The position numbers and the translations under genes were made by a program. From Lacipirellula parvula (lineage in GTDB: Bacteria > Planctomycetota > Planctomycetia > Pirellulales > Lacipirellulaceae), in the NCBI RefSeq assembly GCF_009177095.1, contig NZ_AP021861.1:248001-312000 (forward strand): a stretch of DNA of 64,000 bases, in the 5' to 3' direction. Below the pieces are notes generated by a model. The model worked only from the letters and a program-made list of their open reading frames with translations, made no database searches and was not told the origin of the DNA. Below, piece by piece: positions 53,789 to 64,000 of this stretch (positions within the stretch are counted from its first letter, which is position 1; each line of letters opens with the position of its first letter).

Positions 53789-53875
53789 ACGCCTTTCTTT
53801 CGTTAGTGGTTTCTGTCTATTCCGTAATGTTGCTCTAGCTGCGGCAAGCCGGATGTCGCATATTACCGACGCGGT

Positions 53876-54943
53876 TTGCCTACTCCCTCCGTTCCTCGGG
53901 TTTCCCTTACCCTCGTGGTCGACTGGCTCGTCATCACGGCGGATTGCACGGAAGCTGGTCGCGGCGTTCGCGGCTACACGCTCGCCGGCTTTCTGCGCAC
54001 CTATTTTGGCCGCCGCGCCGTGGCGATGCAGTCGCCTGAAGAATGGCGGCACGCCCCGATAAAAGCCGCCACGGCCTTCGTCGGACTCCCCAGTTCCCTC
54101 ACGCCCGAAGAACTCCAGCGACTCCGTACGGACTCACGCCAGGTCGTCCCGTTCGACTACCTCGACCAGCAAGAACTCGCCTGGAACATCGAGCAAGAAA
54201 CTACGCTCCGCCGCACGAGCGATCGCTATTTGAAGCCTTGGTTCGAACGCGCCTGGCGCCACGATTTGCAGATGGGCATGCTTCCCATCCGCCGCTACAG
54301 CCGCTTCACCGCCGCCGTCGTTTGCGACCGCTGCTCGCGACGCCTTGGCAGCCGGCCTGAAGCCATTCACGACGTCGCTTTTCTCGGTCGGCCGAACGAA
54401 ACCCGCATGTATGTGGATGGCCAGGTCGAAATGGTCGACCAGCGGTTCCACTGGATCCGCGACGTTAAACGCGACGCTCCGCAGCTGAAGTTCTGGGGCG
54501 GGCTCGTCGAGGTTTACCCCGACTCCCGCGAGCGGCTCCACGCCACTTACGGCCAGTTCGACGACCTGATGCACACGGAGAAGAAAGTCGGCTTTGCCGC
54601 TTACTATCGCGCGATCCGCAGCAGCCGCGTCGCCCTCGCGCCTGGCGGCAATGTTCCGTGGACCTACCGCCACTACGAATCGCTTTACGCCGGCGCAGTC
54701 CTCGCGACGATCGACTACCGCGAGCGCGACATGCTGATCCCGCTGCCGAGCGAAGGCGTGGTCCACGTCCCCGATGGCGCCCCGGTCCTGCCGGCGGTGC
54801 ACAAGGCGCTCGAACTCAGCCGCCGCACCCCGCGACTCGGCGAGCAGCACTTCACCCACTTGGAGCAGTACCTCCGCTTCGGCGCCTACTCCAGCCGCCG
54901 CCCGGCGCTCTTAAACCGCTTCACCGCCCAACTAGCGTCCTAG
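53876..54943 (+). CDS. Exostosin-like or family 1-like glycosyltransferase
   Basis: A 355-residue protein without signal peptide. The second half has DVAFLGRPNETRMYVDG, then SRVALAPGGNVPWTYRHYES and LYAGAVLATIDY, a pattern typical of the sugar-nucleotide site of exostosin-like and related GT-B enzymes. It would add a sugar to a surface glycan. The start is uncertain: TTG 53876 gives the length shown, GTG 53915 is also possible. The next gene, convergent, is a heptosyltransferase-like GT9. Confidence 0.6.
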   Translation: MPTPSVPRVSLTLVVDWLVITADCTEAGRGVRGYTLAGFLRTYFGRRAVAMQSPEEWRHAPIKAATAFVGLPSSLTPEELQRLRTDSRQVVPFDYLDQQELAWNIEQETTLRRTSDRYLKPWFERAWRHDLQMGMLPIRRYSRFTAAVVCDRCSRRLGSRPEAIHDVAFLGRPNETRMYVDGQVEMVDQRFHWIRDVKRDAPQLKFWGGLVEVYPDSRERLHATYGQFDDLMHTEKKVGFAAYYRAIRSSRVALAPGGNVPWTYRHYESLYAGAVLATIDYRERDMLIPLPSEGVVHVPDGAPVLPAVHKALELSRRTPRLGEQHFTHLEQYLRFGAYSSRRPALLNRFTAQLAS

Positions 54944-54970
54944 CCCAGGGCTTTGCGCATTGAATGTTGT

Positions 54971-55074
54971 GGTCCCCTCCCCTTGAGGGGGAGGGTTAGG
55001 GAGGGGTGAGTGCAGCGGGTACCAGGGTTCTTCCCCCCTCCCCAGCCCTCCCCTCCGGGGGGAGGGAGCCAGAA
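54971..55074. repeat. CCCCTCCCC/GGGGAGGG inverted element (copy 2)
   Basis: Matches 50020-50122 over its whole length with few differences. It starts 27 bases after the glycosyltransferase stop and ends 26 bases before the convergent GT9 stop. Confidence 0.9.
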
Positions 55075-55100
55075 GTGGGATTACTAACTGGGGCTCCGTA

Positions 55101-56162
55101 TTAAGCCGCCATGCGCACGCGCCGCGCTTCCGCCAGTGCCACGCCCACCGCATTCCACACCCGCTCCACCGAAAGATCTTGCATGCACCGATGATGCCCC
55201 AACGGGCACGTCCGCGCCATGCACGGCTGGCAATCGAGCCCCAGCGACAGCCCCACATCGTGGGCTGCCCCGGTTCGCGTGTAGGCCACGCTCGTCGGCC
55301 CGAACAGCGCCACCGTCGGCACGCCGAACGCCACGCCAAAAAACCGCGGCCCGCTATCAGTCGTCACCAACAGCCGCGAGCGGCGGATCATCGCCTTCGT
55401 CAGCCCCAGCGGCAGCGATTCCTCTTCGGCCAAACTCACAATCCGCTCATCGCGGGCCTCGGCCACAATGTTCCGCACCGCCTGCCGTTCGGCGGGCCCG
55501 CAGTTCAGCACCACATGCAGCCCCTGCTCCCTCGCGAGCCGCAACGCCAGCTGCGTGAAGTGGGCCGCCGGCCAATCCTTCGCGGCGCCAAACGCGCCGC
55601 CCGTGTTCAGCACCGCCACCCGGTCGCCGCTCGGCAGCCGCAACCGCTTCCACACGGCATCGGCCAATTGCTCGTCCGCGGGCGTGGTGAAGAGTTCCAG
55701 CGTCGGCGCTTCGGGCGAGGCGCCGGCCGCGTAAGCGATCTGCAAGTAGCCCGCCGTCGGCGGCAGCGTGAGCGATCGCCGCCCCTGCCGCGGCGCGTAA
55801 ACCCGCGTCGTGAGCAGCGGACTCCGCAGATTGCCGATCATCCCAATCCGCTGCCGCGCCCCGCTGCGATACGCCATCCACGCCGTCCGCAGCGAGTTAG
55901 TCAGCAGCACCACCGCATCGAACCGGGCGTCACGCAGCTTTTGTCGCACGGCCGGCGGCTGCAATTCCGCCGCGGCCGACGACTTTTTGTCGTACAAAAT
56001 CTGCCCGTCAAACCAGGGATTCCCCCCCAGCGCCTCGGCCACGTACGGCCGCATGACGGCGATCAGCTCGCCCCCCGCCACATGCTTGCGCAGGGCGCGA
56101 ATGGCCGGCGTCGCCATCGCGACGTCGCCGATCCAATTGGGCAGAAAAATCCCGAGGCGCAT
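55101..56162 (-). CDS. Glycosyltransferase family 9 (heptosyltransferase II-like)
   Basis: A 353-residue GT-B enzyme. N-terminal MRLGIFLPNWIGDVAMATPAIR matches WaaF/RfaF, which adds heptose to the lipopolysaccharide inner core. The C-terminal half has LNTGGAFGAAKDWP, LVTTDSGPRFFGVAFGVP and ALFGPTSVAYT, the nucleotide-sugar site. A CQPCMARTCPLGHHRCM stretch is normal in this family. ATG 56162 is preceded by GGAG at suitable distance; ATG 56174 is an alternative. This suggests a Gram-negative-type outer membrane with LPS-like glycan. Confidence 0.9.
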   Translation of the reverse strand: MRLGIFLPNWIGDVAMATPAIRALRKHVAGGELIAVMRPYVAEALGGNPWFDGQILYDKKSSAAAELQPPAVRQKLRDARFDAVVLLTNSLRTAWMAYRSGARQRIGMIGNLRSPLLTTRVYAPRQGRRSLTLPPTAGYLQIAYAAGASPEAPTLELFTTPADEQLADAVWKRLRLPSGDRVAVLNTGGAFGAAKDWPAAHFTQLALRLAREQGLHVVLNCGPAERQAVRNIVAEARDERIVSLAEEESLPLGLTKAMIRRSRLLVTTDSGPRFFGVAFGVPTVALFGPTSVAYTRTGAAHDVGLSLGLDCQPCMARTCPLGHHRCMQDLSVERVWNAVGVALAEARRVRMAA

Positions 56163-56248
56163 CCTTCGCTCCATCGTTGGGCGCCAAATAGCTAGAAGCG
56201 GCCGAAGTGTATCGCCAGCGGGCGCTAGCGACAATCGAAGTTGGGGGA

Positions 56249-56332
56249 AATGACGAATGACGAAGCCCGAATGACGAATGAAAAACGCTTGCGTCCGCCA
56301 TTCGTCATTCGTCATTCGGATTTCGTCATTCC
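56249..56332. repeat. Inverted repeat of GAATGAC words
   Basis: Arm 56249-56284 (AATGACGAATGACGAAGCCC) pairs with 56297-56332 (ATTCGTCATTCGTCATTCGG). It lies upstream of both divergent genes (GT9 and purH). A separate run of TTCAGCATTCC words (56431-56460) directly abuts the purH start. Confidence 0.85.
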
Positions 56333-56460
56333 CCTCTCCCACCGCTCCGGCGGCCCGTGTACTCGCGGCAGAAGACTCGTTGACCCGCGACTAAATCGAG
56401 TGCTATCGTGACCGACCCCACTCCCCCTTCAGCATTCCGCCTTCCCCCTTCAGCATTCCC

Positions 56461-58081
<1,621 letters not shown>

Positions 58082-58085
58082 CGCT

Positions 58086-58229
58086 TAGCCCCCGGTTCTT
58101 CAAACCGGGGGCTCTATCGACGCCCCATCTCACAAGTTCACCGCCCCACAACCCCCGGCATCAAGTGCCGGGGGCTAAAAATCGCACGGTGTCCTTACTG
58201 CGAGCCGCGGGGTTCACCCCCGCGGTCTT
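58086..58229. repeat. Opposed P1 pair followed by a GAGCCGC unit
   Basis: P1 at 58086-58113 (CCCCCGG-TTCTTCAAA-CCGGGGG), a variant P1 in opposite sense at 58151-58177 (CCCCCGGCATCAAGTGCCGG), then GAGCCGCGGGG-loop-CCCCGCGG at 58202-58229. It starts six bases after the purH stop. The rest of the gap to 58441 shows no gene. Confidence 0.85.
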
Positions 58230-58441
58230 CGCATCGCCCCCCGCCGTAAAATCCCCTCCCCAAAAACGTTTGCTGGCATTTTCCCCCGGTTTCGGCGATA
58301 ATTACTCGGCCACGGCGATCGCGCCCGCCGGGCCGGATTCTGACTTATCTACCGGCCCCAACGGACCATCGCGCCACCGCCGCGCCGCAGCCAGGGCAAT
58401 CGTGCAGGGGAACACTGCTGTACACAGAGGAGAGAAGCGTC

Positions 58442-59530
58442 ATGTCCACATCGTCCCGCCGCGGCTTCACGCTCGTTGAGCTGTTGGTCGTCATTGCGAT
58501 CATCGGCACGCTTGTCGGGTTGTTGCTGCCAGCTATTCAAGCGGCGCGGGCTCGCGCTGCGATGACCCAGTGCCAGAACAACATTCGCCAGTTGGCGATT
58601 GCAACGAAGGGGTACACGACAAAGTCTGGCGGCGCTTACCCTGGGTGGATGCAACTGCAGCAGGTTCTCACCAACCCGACGCGTGATTACTACGCGGGTA
58701 CTCCGGCAAATGATATTGAGGTCAGTTGGGCGGCAAAGCTGTTGCCCGATCTTGATGCTCAAGCCACATGGGAATCCCTTCAGCAAGGGACGTTGGGGGC
58801 GGTCCAGAATTTCTCGACCAGCAATCCCGATCAAATTCCAATGTTGTCGGTCTTCCTGTGCCCCGCGGACAGCCACTCGAATTCTGAATTCCCTGGGCTC
58901 TCCTACGTCGCCAACACCGGCGGGCAGGATGTCGTTCCGAACTCGACGTTTGACGCCAGCGACAGCAAAGCCAATGGTATTTTTCACAACCTGCTGCCGG
59001 GTTACAAAGGTCCGACCGTGCGTGACGGAACGAGCGACATCAAGGATGGCTCGGATCGAACGCTGCTCTTCTCGGAAAACATTAATAAGGACGAGACGGG
59101 CGCCCCAGCAACGAAATACGCCGTCTCTTGGCTTCGCTCATCGGCTTTGTTCGAAACCTCGAATCCATCGATTGGCGAGCAACCGTACGGCATGGTTTGG
59201 GTTGTTCAGCAAAATTATCCGCAGCCCCCGAACGACCAGGCATTGCCCGGACGCGAATTAGCGACAGGTATTCCGATAACGGGTGCGACGTCGGAAGGTT
59301 ACAAGTACGCTCGCCCGAATGGTGCTCACAGCGGATCCTTCAACGCTGCCTTCTGTGGCGGCAACGTGAAGGAGATGAACCAGAGCATCGACTATCGCGT
59401 CTACCAGCAATTGATGACGCCGAACGGCGCGAAGTGCGTTTGGACGACGAATCCCAACAACTCGAACACGATGCCGACGGCTTACTTCAATGCCGATCCC
59501 ACGGCTCAGTTGAAGGAATCGGAGTACTAA
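58442..59530 (+). CDS. DUF1559 pilin-like protein
   Basis: A 362-residue protein of the large planctomycete DUF1559 family. The N-terminus SRRGFTLVELLVVIAIIGTL is a textbook type IV pilin/pseudopilin signal, cleaved by prepilin peptidase between G and F. Family segments follow: CQNNIRQLAIATKGY, WAAKLLPDLDAQ, LFSENINKD, YGMVWVVQQNYPQPPN and a C-terminal GAHSGSFNAAFCGGNVKEMN, IDYRVYQQLMTPNG. Likely part of the abundant secreted pseudopilin set. A terminator follows, then a related gene. Confidence 0.93.
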   Translation: MSTSSRRGFTLVELLVVIAIIGTLVGLLLPAIQAARARAAMTQCQNNIRQLAIATKGYTTKSGGAYPGWMQLQQVLTNPTRDYYAGTPANDIEVSWAAKLLPDLDAQATWESLQQGTLGAVQNFSTSNPDQIPMLSVFLCPADSHSNSEFPGLSYVANTGGQDVVPNSTFDASDSKANGIFHNLLPGYKGPTVRDGTSDIKDGSDRTLLFSENINKDETGAPATKYAVSWLRSSALFETSNPSIGEQPYGMVWVVQQNYPQPPNDQALPGRELATGIPITGATSEGYKYARPNGAHSGSFNAAFCGGNVKEMNQSIDYRVYQQLMTPNGAKCVWTTNPNNSNTMPTAYFNADPTAQLKESEY

Positions 59531-59560
59531 GCCGCTACCCATCGTTGGTTTGACAATTCA

Positions 59561-59600
59561 GCCGGCTCGAATTCACGCAATTCGAGCCGGCTTTTTCTTT
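59561..59600 (+). terminator. Intrinsic terminator between the two DUF1559 genes
   Basis: GCCGGCTCGAATT pairs perfectly with AATTCGAGCCGGC around CACGC and is followed by TTTTTCTTT. Confidence 0.92.
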
Positions 59601-59637
59601 AGGCGAGTGTTTGCTGAAGTGAGTTGTGAGGTCGGCC

Positions 59638-60693
59638 ATGTCAGACGAAAACCGTCGCCGGATAACGCTCGTTGAAGTGCTAGTTGTCGCTTGCACGCTT
59701 TTCTTGCTCGCGGCGCTTCTTCTGCCGACCACTCAGCCTGCCGTCGGCGCTGCCAGAAGGCAGGCGTGCTTGAACAATCTCCGGCAGTTGGCGATCGCCC
59801 ACGCGATCAATGCGACCAGTCGCAGTGCCGCGTTCGGCGGATACCTCGTGCCGCAAGTCGTCTTCGACGACGCGCGGGGTCATGATGACGCCGCTTCGCC
59901 CTCTAGCTCGGAGTTGTTGGTAGCCTGGCCGACGAAGTTGCTGCCGGCGTTAGATTCGCAAACGCTTCACGAGCAAATTGTTGGCGGCGACCAAAGCCTC
60001 GACCTCGACGCGCCGCCGCGGATCGACGTCTTTTTCTGTCCGAGCGATCCGCTGGTCGCCCCAGCTGCCGCCGCACTGAGCTACGTCGTCAACAGCGGCA
60101 TGCCAGACTTGGCCGCCGCAAGCGCGACGCAGCCCAGCGACCTGGCTGCCAACGGCGTCTGTCACGACCAGCGTCCCGGCCGCTTCGGACCGCAGGTTGG
60201 TATGCGCCACATCAGAGACGGCCAGAGTTACACGATCTTGCTCTCTGAAAACATCCACCGCGATCCCGCCGGTTCGACGAAGCAGCCCGGCAACACCTGG
60301 CTCCGCCCTGCCCTGGGCGCCGCGAACCCCGAGCAGTGGTACGGCATGGTGTGGGTCGTCGATCCGCAAAACCCCCGCTCGCCGCGAGCTGACCTGATGG
60401 AGCGGTTCAATCGCGACACGCGTGCGGGAGACGAACGCGAACAACCCTACGCCGCCAGCGGCACGCGCTTCGCCCGCCCGTCGAGCAACCATCCCGGCGT
60501 GTTCAACGTCGCCTTCTGCGGCGGCAACGTGAAGGAGATCAGCGAAGACATCGACTACGCCGTCTACCAGCAGTTGATGACCCCCGACGGCCGCAAAGCC
60601 GCGCCCGCCGACGCCCCCGGTCAGCCCTTCGAAAAATCGCTCCCCAACGACCAGCGGTTCATGAACCCGCCGATCACCGACGCCGACTTCTGA
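59638..60693 (+). CDS. DUF1559 protein with altered pilin signal
   Basis: A 351-residue tandem relative of the previous gene; the shared tail (FNVAFCGGNVKEISEDIDYA, VYQQLMTPDGRKA) shows duplication. The N-terminus RRRITLVEVLVVACTLFLLA keeps the pilin-like Glu and helix but lacks the Gly-Phe cleavage pair, so processing by prepilin peptidase is doubtful. GAGG six bases before ATG 59638 sets the start. It may stay membrane-anchored. Confidence 0.88.
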   Translation: MSDENRRRITLVEVLVVACTLFLLAALLLPTTQPAVGAARRQACLNNLRQLAIAHAINATSRSAAFGGYLVPQVVFDDARGHDDAASPSSSELLVAWPTKLLPALDSQTLHEQIVGGDQSLDLDAPPRIDVFFCPSDPLVAPAAAALSYVVNSGMPDLAAASATQPSDLAANGVCHDQRPGRFGPQVGMRHIRDGQSYTILLSENIHRDPAGSTKQPGNTWLRPALGAANPEQWYGMVWVVDPQNPRSPRADLMERFNRDTRAGDEREQPYAASGTRFARPSSNHPGVFNVAFCGGNVKEISEDIDYAVYQQLMTPDGRKAAPADAPGQPFEKSLPNDQRFMNPPITDADF

Positions 60694-60849
60694 CGAGCGT
60701 TGCAGCATTCGCCAAACCACCGTCTTGCTTTCGGCCACTCAATCTGAGATGGTGAACATACGTTCATTCTGTAGGAGTGCTGCGCGCCGACTAAACGCAT
60801 GTGGTCGCTCAGCCGATTCGAGCGCATGCCGCCATGCCGCCATGCCGCG

Positions 60850-60995
60850 AAGAGGAGGCGACATCAAATGGCGAAACGCGACATTAAGCGAATGGCCATT
60901 TGGCGCAACGCATTACGGTGATGGGCGTTACGGAAAAACTTTAGTGGCGCCAAAAATCGCATCGCGACTTCCACGCGACGCGACACGACGCCCCG
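60850..60995. repeat. Diverged dispersed repeat with GGCGACAT motifs
   Basis: AGGCGACATCAAAT at 60856 and ACGCGACATTAAGC at 60876, then a block TTTAGTGGCGCC-AAAAATCGC-GCGACGCGACACGACGCC that aligns to the minus strand of 13823-13875. The surrounding gap (60694-61076) has no gene; a run of CATTC words (61040-61076) abuts the next start. Confidence 0.55.
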
Positions 60996-61076
60996 CCGGT
61001 GTCCCGCCGCAGCGCCAGCGAGTAGCATGACTCACGGCTACAGCATTCCGCATTCATCCTTCAGCATTACTACCGC

Positions 61077-61748
61077 ATGTCCGAAGCCGAAACCATCGAC
61101 GCCTCCCTCCTGCCCCCGCGGCAGTTCTTTCGCTTCTCGGCCGACGTCAAACGCGCCGACGGCATCGAATCGCCCAAAGGGTTTACGCTCGACGAAACCT
61201 ACACGCTCCCCGCGCTCGGCGAGCTCGATGGCCGGCCGGCGTTCGCCGAGGTGCGGATGGCATGGAGCCCCAAAGGACTTGCTTGGCAGGTGACGGTCGA
61301 AGGCAAAACGCAGCTCCCTTGGTGCCGCGATTCGCGCCTCGAAGATAGCGACGGGCTGCAGGTCTGGATCGACACCCGCGCGACGCTCAACGTCCACCGT
61401 GCGGGCCGCTTCTCGCACCGATTCATTTACCTGGCCCGCGGCGGCGGTTCGGCCGGCGATCAGCCGATTGCGGAGCAGCTGCTCATCAATCGCGCCCGCG
61501 AGAACGCCCGCCCGGCCCGCGCTCGCGAACTGACGGCCCGCGCCAAGACGAGCGGCAGCGGCTACACCCTGTGGGCCTTCGCTCCCGCCGACGCCCTCGG
61601 CGGCTACGACCCGTCGCAGCAACCGCGGCTAGGCTTCACCTACGCCCTGCTCGACCGCGAGCGCGGCCAACAAACCTTCTCCACCGGCCCCGAGTTCCCC
61701 TACGAAGAAGACCCCAGCTGCTGGGCCGAATTGCGTTTAGCCGAGTAG
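61077..61748 (+). CDS. Conserved-looking protein of unknown function, possibly carbohydrate-binding fold
   Basis: A 223-residue protein without signal peptide. Strand-rich segments (FTLDETYTLPALGELDGRPA, AWSPKGLAWQVTVEGKTQLP, DGLQVWIDTRATLNVHRAGRF, RFIYLARGGG, PRLGFTYALLDRERGQQTFS) resemble family 9 carbohydrate-binding or DOMON-like sandwiches; the match is only by eye. The TAG stop is part of the palindrome TAGCCGCGGCTA shared with the convergent small gene. Confidence 0.6.
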   Translation: MSEAETIDASLLPPRQFFRFSADVKRADGIESPKGFTLDETYTLPALGELDGRPAFAEVRMAWSPKGLAWQVTVEGKTQLPWCRDSRLEDSDGLQVWIDTRATLNVHRAGRFSHRFIYLARGGGSAGDQPIAEQLLINRARENARPARARELTARAKTSGSGYTLWAFAPADALGGYDPSQQPRLGFTYALLDRERGQQTFSTGPEFPYEEDPSCWAELRLAE

Positions 61749-61754
61749 CCGCGG

Positions 61755-61916
61755 CTACTTCAGTTCGCAGAAGTCGCCAAGCGGTCCGCAAGCACTGCAG
61801 GCCTTTGCCTTGGCATCACCCGCCGCAGGCTGCGAAGAGAACGCTCCCACCCCGGCTTGCACCACGGCAGCGAGCAGAACGACGAGCGACAGCAGTAAGA
61901 ATGGTCGGCGAGGCAT
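61755..61916 (-). CDS. Short secreted Cys-containing peptide
   Basis: A 53-residue reading frame starting MPRRPFLLLSLVVLLAAVVQ, a clear signal peptide, followed by a short mature part with CSACGPLGDFC near the end (three Cys in a compact loop). It could be a small metal- or disulfide-containing envelope peptide. It lies downstream of purK on the same strand and ends on the palindrome that also holds the stop of the convergent gene. Short length limits certainty. Confidence 0.6.
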   Translation of the reverse strand: MPRRPFLLLSLVVLLAAVVQAGVGAFSSQPAAGDAKAKACSACGPLGDFCELK

Positions 61917-61949
61917 AGCTACATTCTACGCACAACAGTCGCTCGCGGC

Positions 61950-63119
61950 TTAGCGGCCCATGAGCGCCTCGCGCCCCTCGCGAACCAGCGCCACTGCTTC
62001 CTCCGCGGAACCGGCAATTGCCGTGAGGTGCCCCATCTTCCGCCCCGGCCGAGCCTCGGCCTTGCCGTACAAATGCAGCCGCAGCTGCGGATCGGCCAGC
62101 ACTTTTTCCCACCGCGGCTCGCCGTTCGACCAAACATCACCCAGCAGGTTGGCCATCGCGGCGGCAGGAACGATCGTCTCGAACGACCCCAACGGCAGAC
62201 CGCAGACGGCCCGCACCTGCTGTTCGAACTGCGAGCAATTGCAGGCGTCGATCGTGAGGTGCCCCGAGTTGTGCGGCCGCGGAGCGATCTCGTTCACCAG
62301 CAGCCGGCCGTCGCGCGTGAGGAAGAACTCAACGCACAATAGGCCCACAACGTCGAGCTCCCGCACGACCGCCTGAGCGATCTTGCTGGCGTCCTCGAAC
62401 AGCCGGGCGACCCGCGGTTGCGGATAGACAGAGACGTCGAGAATGTGGTGAGCGTGATCATTGGCGATCGGCCCGAAGAAGGCTTCTTCGCCATTGGCCG
62501 AACGAGCCGCAAGCATCGAGACTTCGCACTCAAAGTCGACCCAGCCTTCGAGGATCGCGGCGGCGCTGTTGAGCGCGGCGTGGGCTGCTTCCGCTTCGGA
62601 CGCGCTGCGGACGAGCGCCTGCCCCTTGCCGTCGTAGCCCCAGGCGGCGGTCTTCAGCACGGCGGGGAGGCCGAGTTCCGCGAGGGCCGCGGTGAGCTGT
62701 TCCTTGGTAGTCGCCTCGGCAAATGGCGTGCACGGGATGCCCGCCGCGCGGAGAAAGCCCTTCTCGCGGAGCCGTTCTTGCGTGGTGTGGAGGACGCGGC
62801 CGCCAGGCCGGACGGGAGCGAACTTGGCGGCCGTCTCGATCGCCGCTGCCGAGATGTTCTCGAACTCTAGCGTCACCACGTCGACCGACTGGGCGAACTC
62901 CGCCACCGCCGCCTCATCGTCGAACGAACCGACCGTTTGCCGATAGGCGACGTCGGCCGCGGGGGCGTCATGTTCGGGGGCGTAGACGTGGACGCGATAG
63001 CCGAGCCGCGCGGCGGCCATGGCGAACATCTTGCCAAGTTGCCCGCTGCCGAGCACGCCGAGCGTGGCGCCAGGAAGAATGGGAGCGGCGGCGGGATTCG
63101 TCGCAGCAGAAGCCGCCAT
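61950..63119 (-). CDS. purK: 5-(carboxyamino)imidazole ribonucleotide synthase
   Basis: A 389-residue ATP-grasp enzyme that carboxylates AIR with bicarbonate and ATP in purine synthesis. Motifs: TLGVLGSGQLGKMFAMAAA (from residue 19), VVTLEFENIS, LKTAAWGYDGKGQ, ECEVSMLAARS, LCVEFFLTRDGRLLVNEIAP, RPHNSGHLTIDAC. AAGGAT before ATG 63119 supports the start. It lies 10 bases after purE, forming a purEK pair. Confidence 0.96.
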   Translation of the reverse strand: MAASAATNPAAAPILPGATLGVLGSGQLGKMFAMAAARLGYRVHVYAPEHDAPAADVAYRQTVGSFDDEAAVAEFAQSVDVVTLEFENISAAAIETAAKFAPVRPGGRVLHTTQERLREKGFLRAAGIPCTPFAEATTKEQLTAALAELGLPAVLKTAAWGYDGKGQALVRSASEAEAAHAALNSAAAILEGWVDFECEVSMLAARSANGEEAFFGPIANDHAHHILDVSVYPQPRVARLFEDASKIAQAVVRELDVVGLLCVEFFLTRDGRLLVNEIAPRPHNSGHLTIDACNCSQFEQQVRAVCGLPLGSFETIVPAAAMANLLGDVWSNGEPRWEKVLADPQLRLHLYGKAEARPGRKMGHLTAIAGSAEEAVALVREGREALMGR

Positions 63120-63129
63120 AGCAATATCC

Positions 63130-63633
<504 letters not shown>

Positions 63634-63662
63634 CTTCAGGGTTTGAGGACGGATGTCAACGA

Positions 63663-64000
63663 CTATCGCGGCTTCACGGCCCGGCCGTCGACGACGTTAT
63701 CGCCGGGGTGCATCACGACGACGTCCCCTTCGGCCAATCCTCCGCGGATCTCGGCCTCTAGCCCGTTTTCCAGGCCGAGCTTCACCGTTTGCTGGCGGGC
63801 GACTCCGTTCTCGACGCGGAAGGTCGCCCAGTCGTCGCCGACGCGGAACAGGGCGCTCGAAGGGATTTTCAGCACATCGTCCGCCTCGGCGATCACAATC
63901 CGGGCTTCGACGCGAAACCCGTCGCCCAGATCGTCGCGCTGTTGGGGGGGATCGATCAGGTCGACGATCACGTTGACGCGCTGTTCCTCGACGCCGAGCG
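63663..64000 (-). CDS. C-terminal part of an efflux RND periplasmic adaptor (HlyD-like), partial
   Basis: The frame is open to the window edge, so the N-terminus is missing. The visible 112 residues show [57 protein letters not shown], then [20 protein letters not shown] and [11 protein letters not shown]. This is the beta-barrel and membrane-proximal part of an RND-type membrane fusion protein. It lies 29 bases upstream of purE on the same strand. Confidence 0.85.
   Translation of the reverse strand, partial: LGVEEQRVNVIVDLIDPPQQRDDLGDGFRVEARIVIAEADDVLKIPSSALFRVGDDWATFRVENGVARQQTVKLGLENGLEAEIRGGLAEGDVVVMHPGDNVVDGRAVKPR

Overview
The window looks like chromosomal DNA of a planctomycete (Planctomycetota), most likely from the order Pirellulales. 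DNA is GC-rich. The diagnostic families are: DUF1559 pilin-like proteins, a DUF1501 protein, a BBP7-type outer-membrane barrel, a large SdrD/DUF11 surface protein with an N-terminal LEPR-XLL-like motif (LESRQMMA), a PEP-CTERM sorting tail, several secreted PQQ-type beta-propellers, TadE/TadG proteins, and M56/BlaI regulation. No rRNA, tRNA, CRISPR array, transposase or phage gene was recognised.

Layout. 1-6.6 kb: tail of a PEP-CTERM haloperoxidase-like protein, dnaE, a thioredoxin, a UDP-glucuronate decarboxylase, a VanZ-like protein and tadA. 6.9-13.7 kb: envelope and surface proteins (small secreted protein, BBP7 barrel, secreted unknown, SdrD/DUF11 protein). 13.7-14.7 kb: repeat-rich gap. 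14.8-17.6 kb: TadE-TadE-TadG. 17.9-27.1 kb: GlsB-like membrane protein, DUF1501, small secreted protein, histone-H1-like protein, a degenerate receiver domain and two PQQ-propeller proteins. 27.9-33.5 kb: a secreted protein with about 24% cysteine, a secreted unknown, an unusual DUF1559 protein, FliN and a Gly/Tyr-rich secreted protein. 33.8-41.3 kb: nadA, wrbA, a membrane-fused spermidine-synthase-like protein, then a BlaI repressor next to an M56 protease fused to two polysaccharide-export-like modules. 41.4-47.6 kb: a succinate dehydrogenase locus (sdhC, sdhA, two secreted-protein genes, sdhB). 48-56 kb: TPR protein, charged low-complexity protein, S41 protease and two glycosyltransferases. 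56.4-64 kb: purH, two DUF1559 genes, a small conserved-looking protein, a 53-residue secreted Cys peptide, purK, purE and the end of an RND-type adaptor.

The most unusual feature lies between the genes. Almost every intergenic region holds short palindromic or short-period repeat units. They come as inverted pairs, and in several places one pair sits inside another (A-B-C-c-b-a at 14195-14402; similar nests at 197-345, 29845-30082, 21383-21567 and 53549-53788). The elements lie just after stop codons and in four clear cases supply the TAG stop itself. Some units lie inside reading frames (a DUF1559 gene, the DUF1501 gene, probably the purH linker). The second notable system is the BlaI/M56 pair: tandem dyads upstream of blaI, and a strong internal ribosome-binding site that could start a separate exported product within the protease-export fusion.
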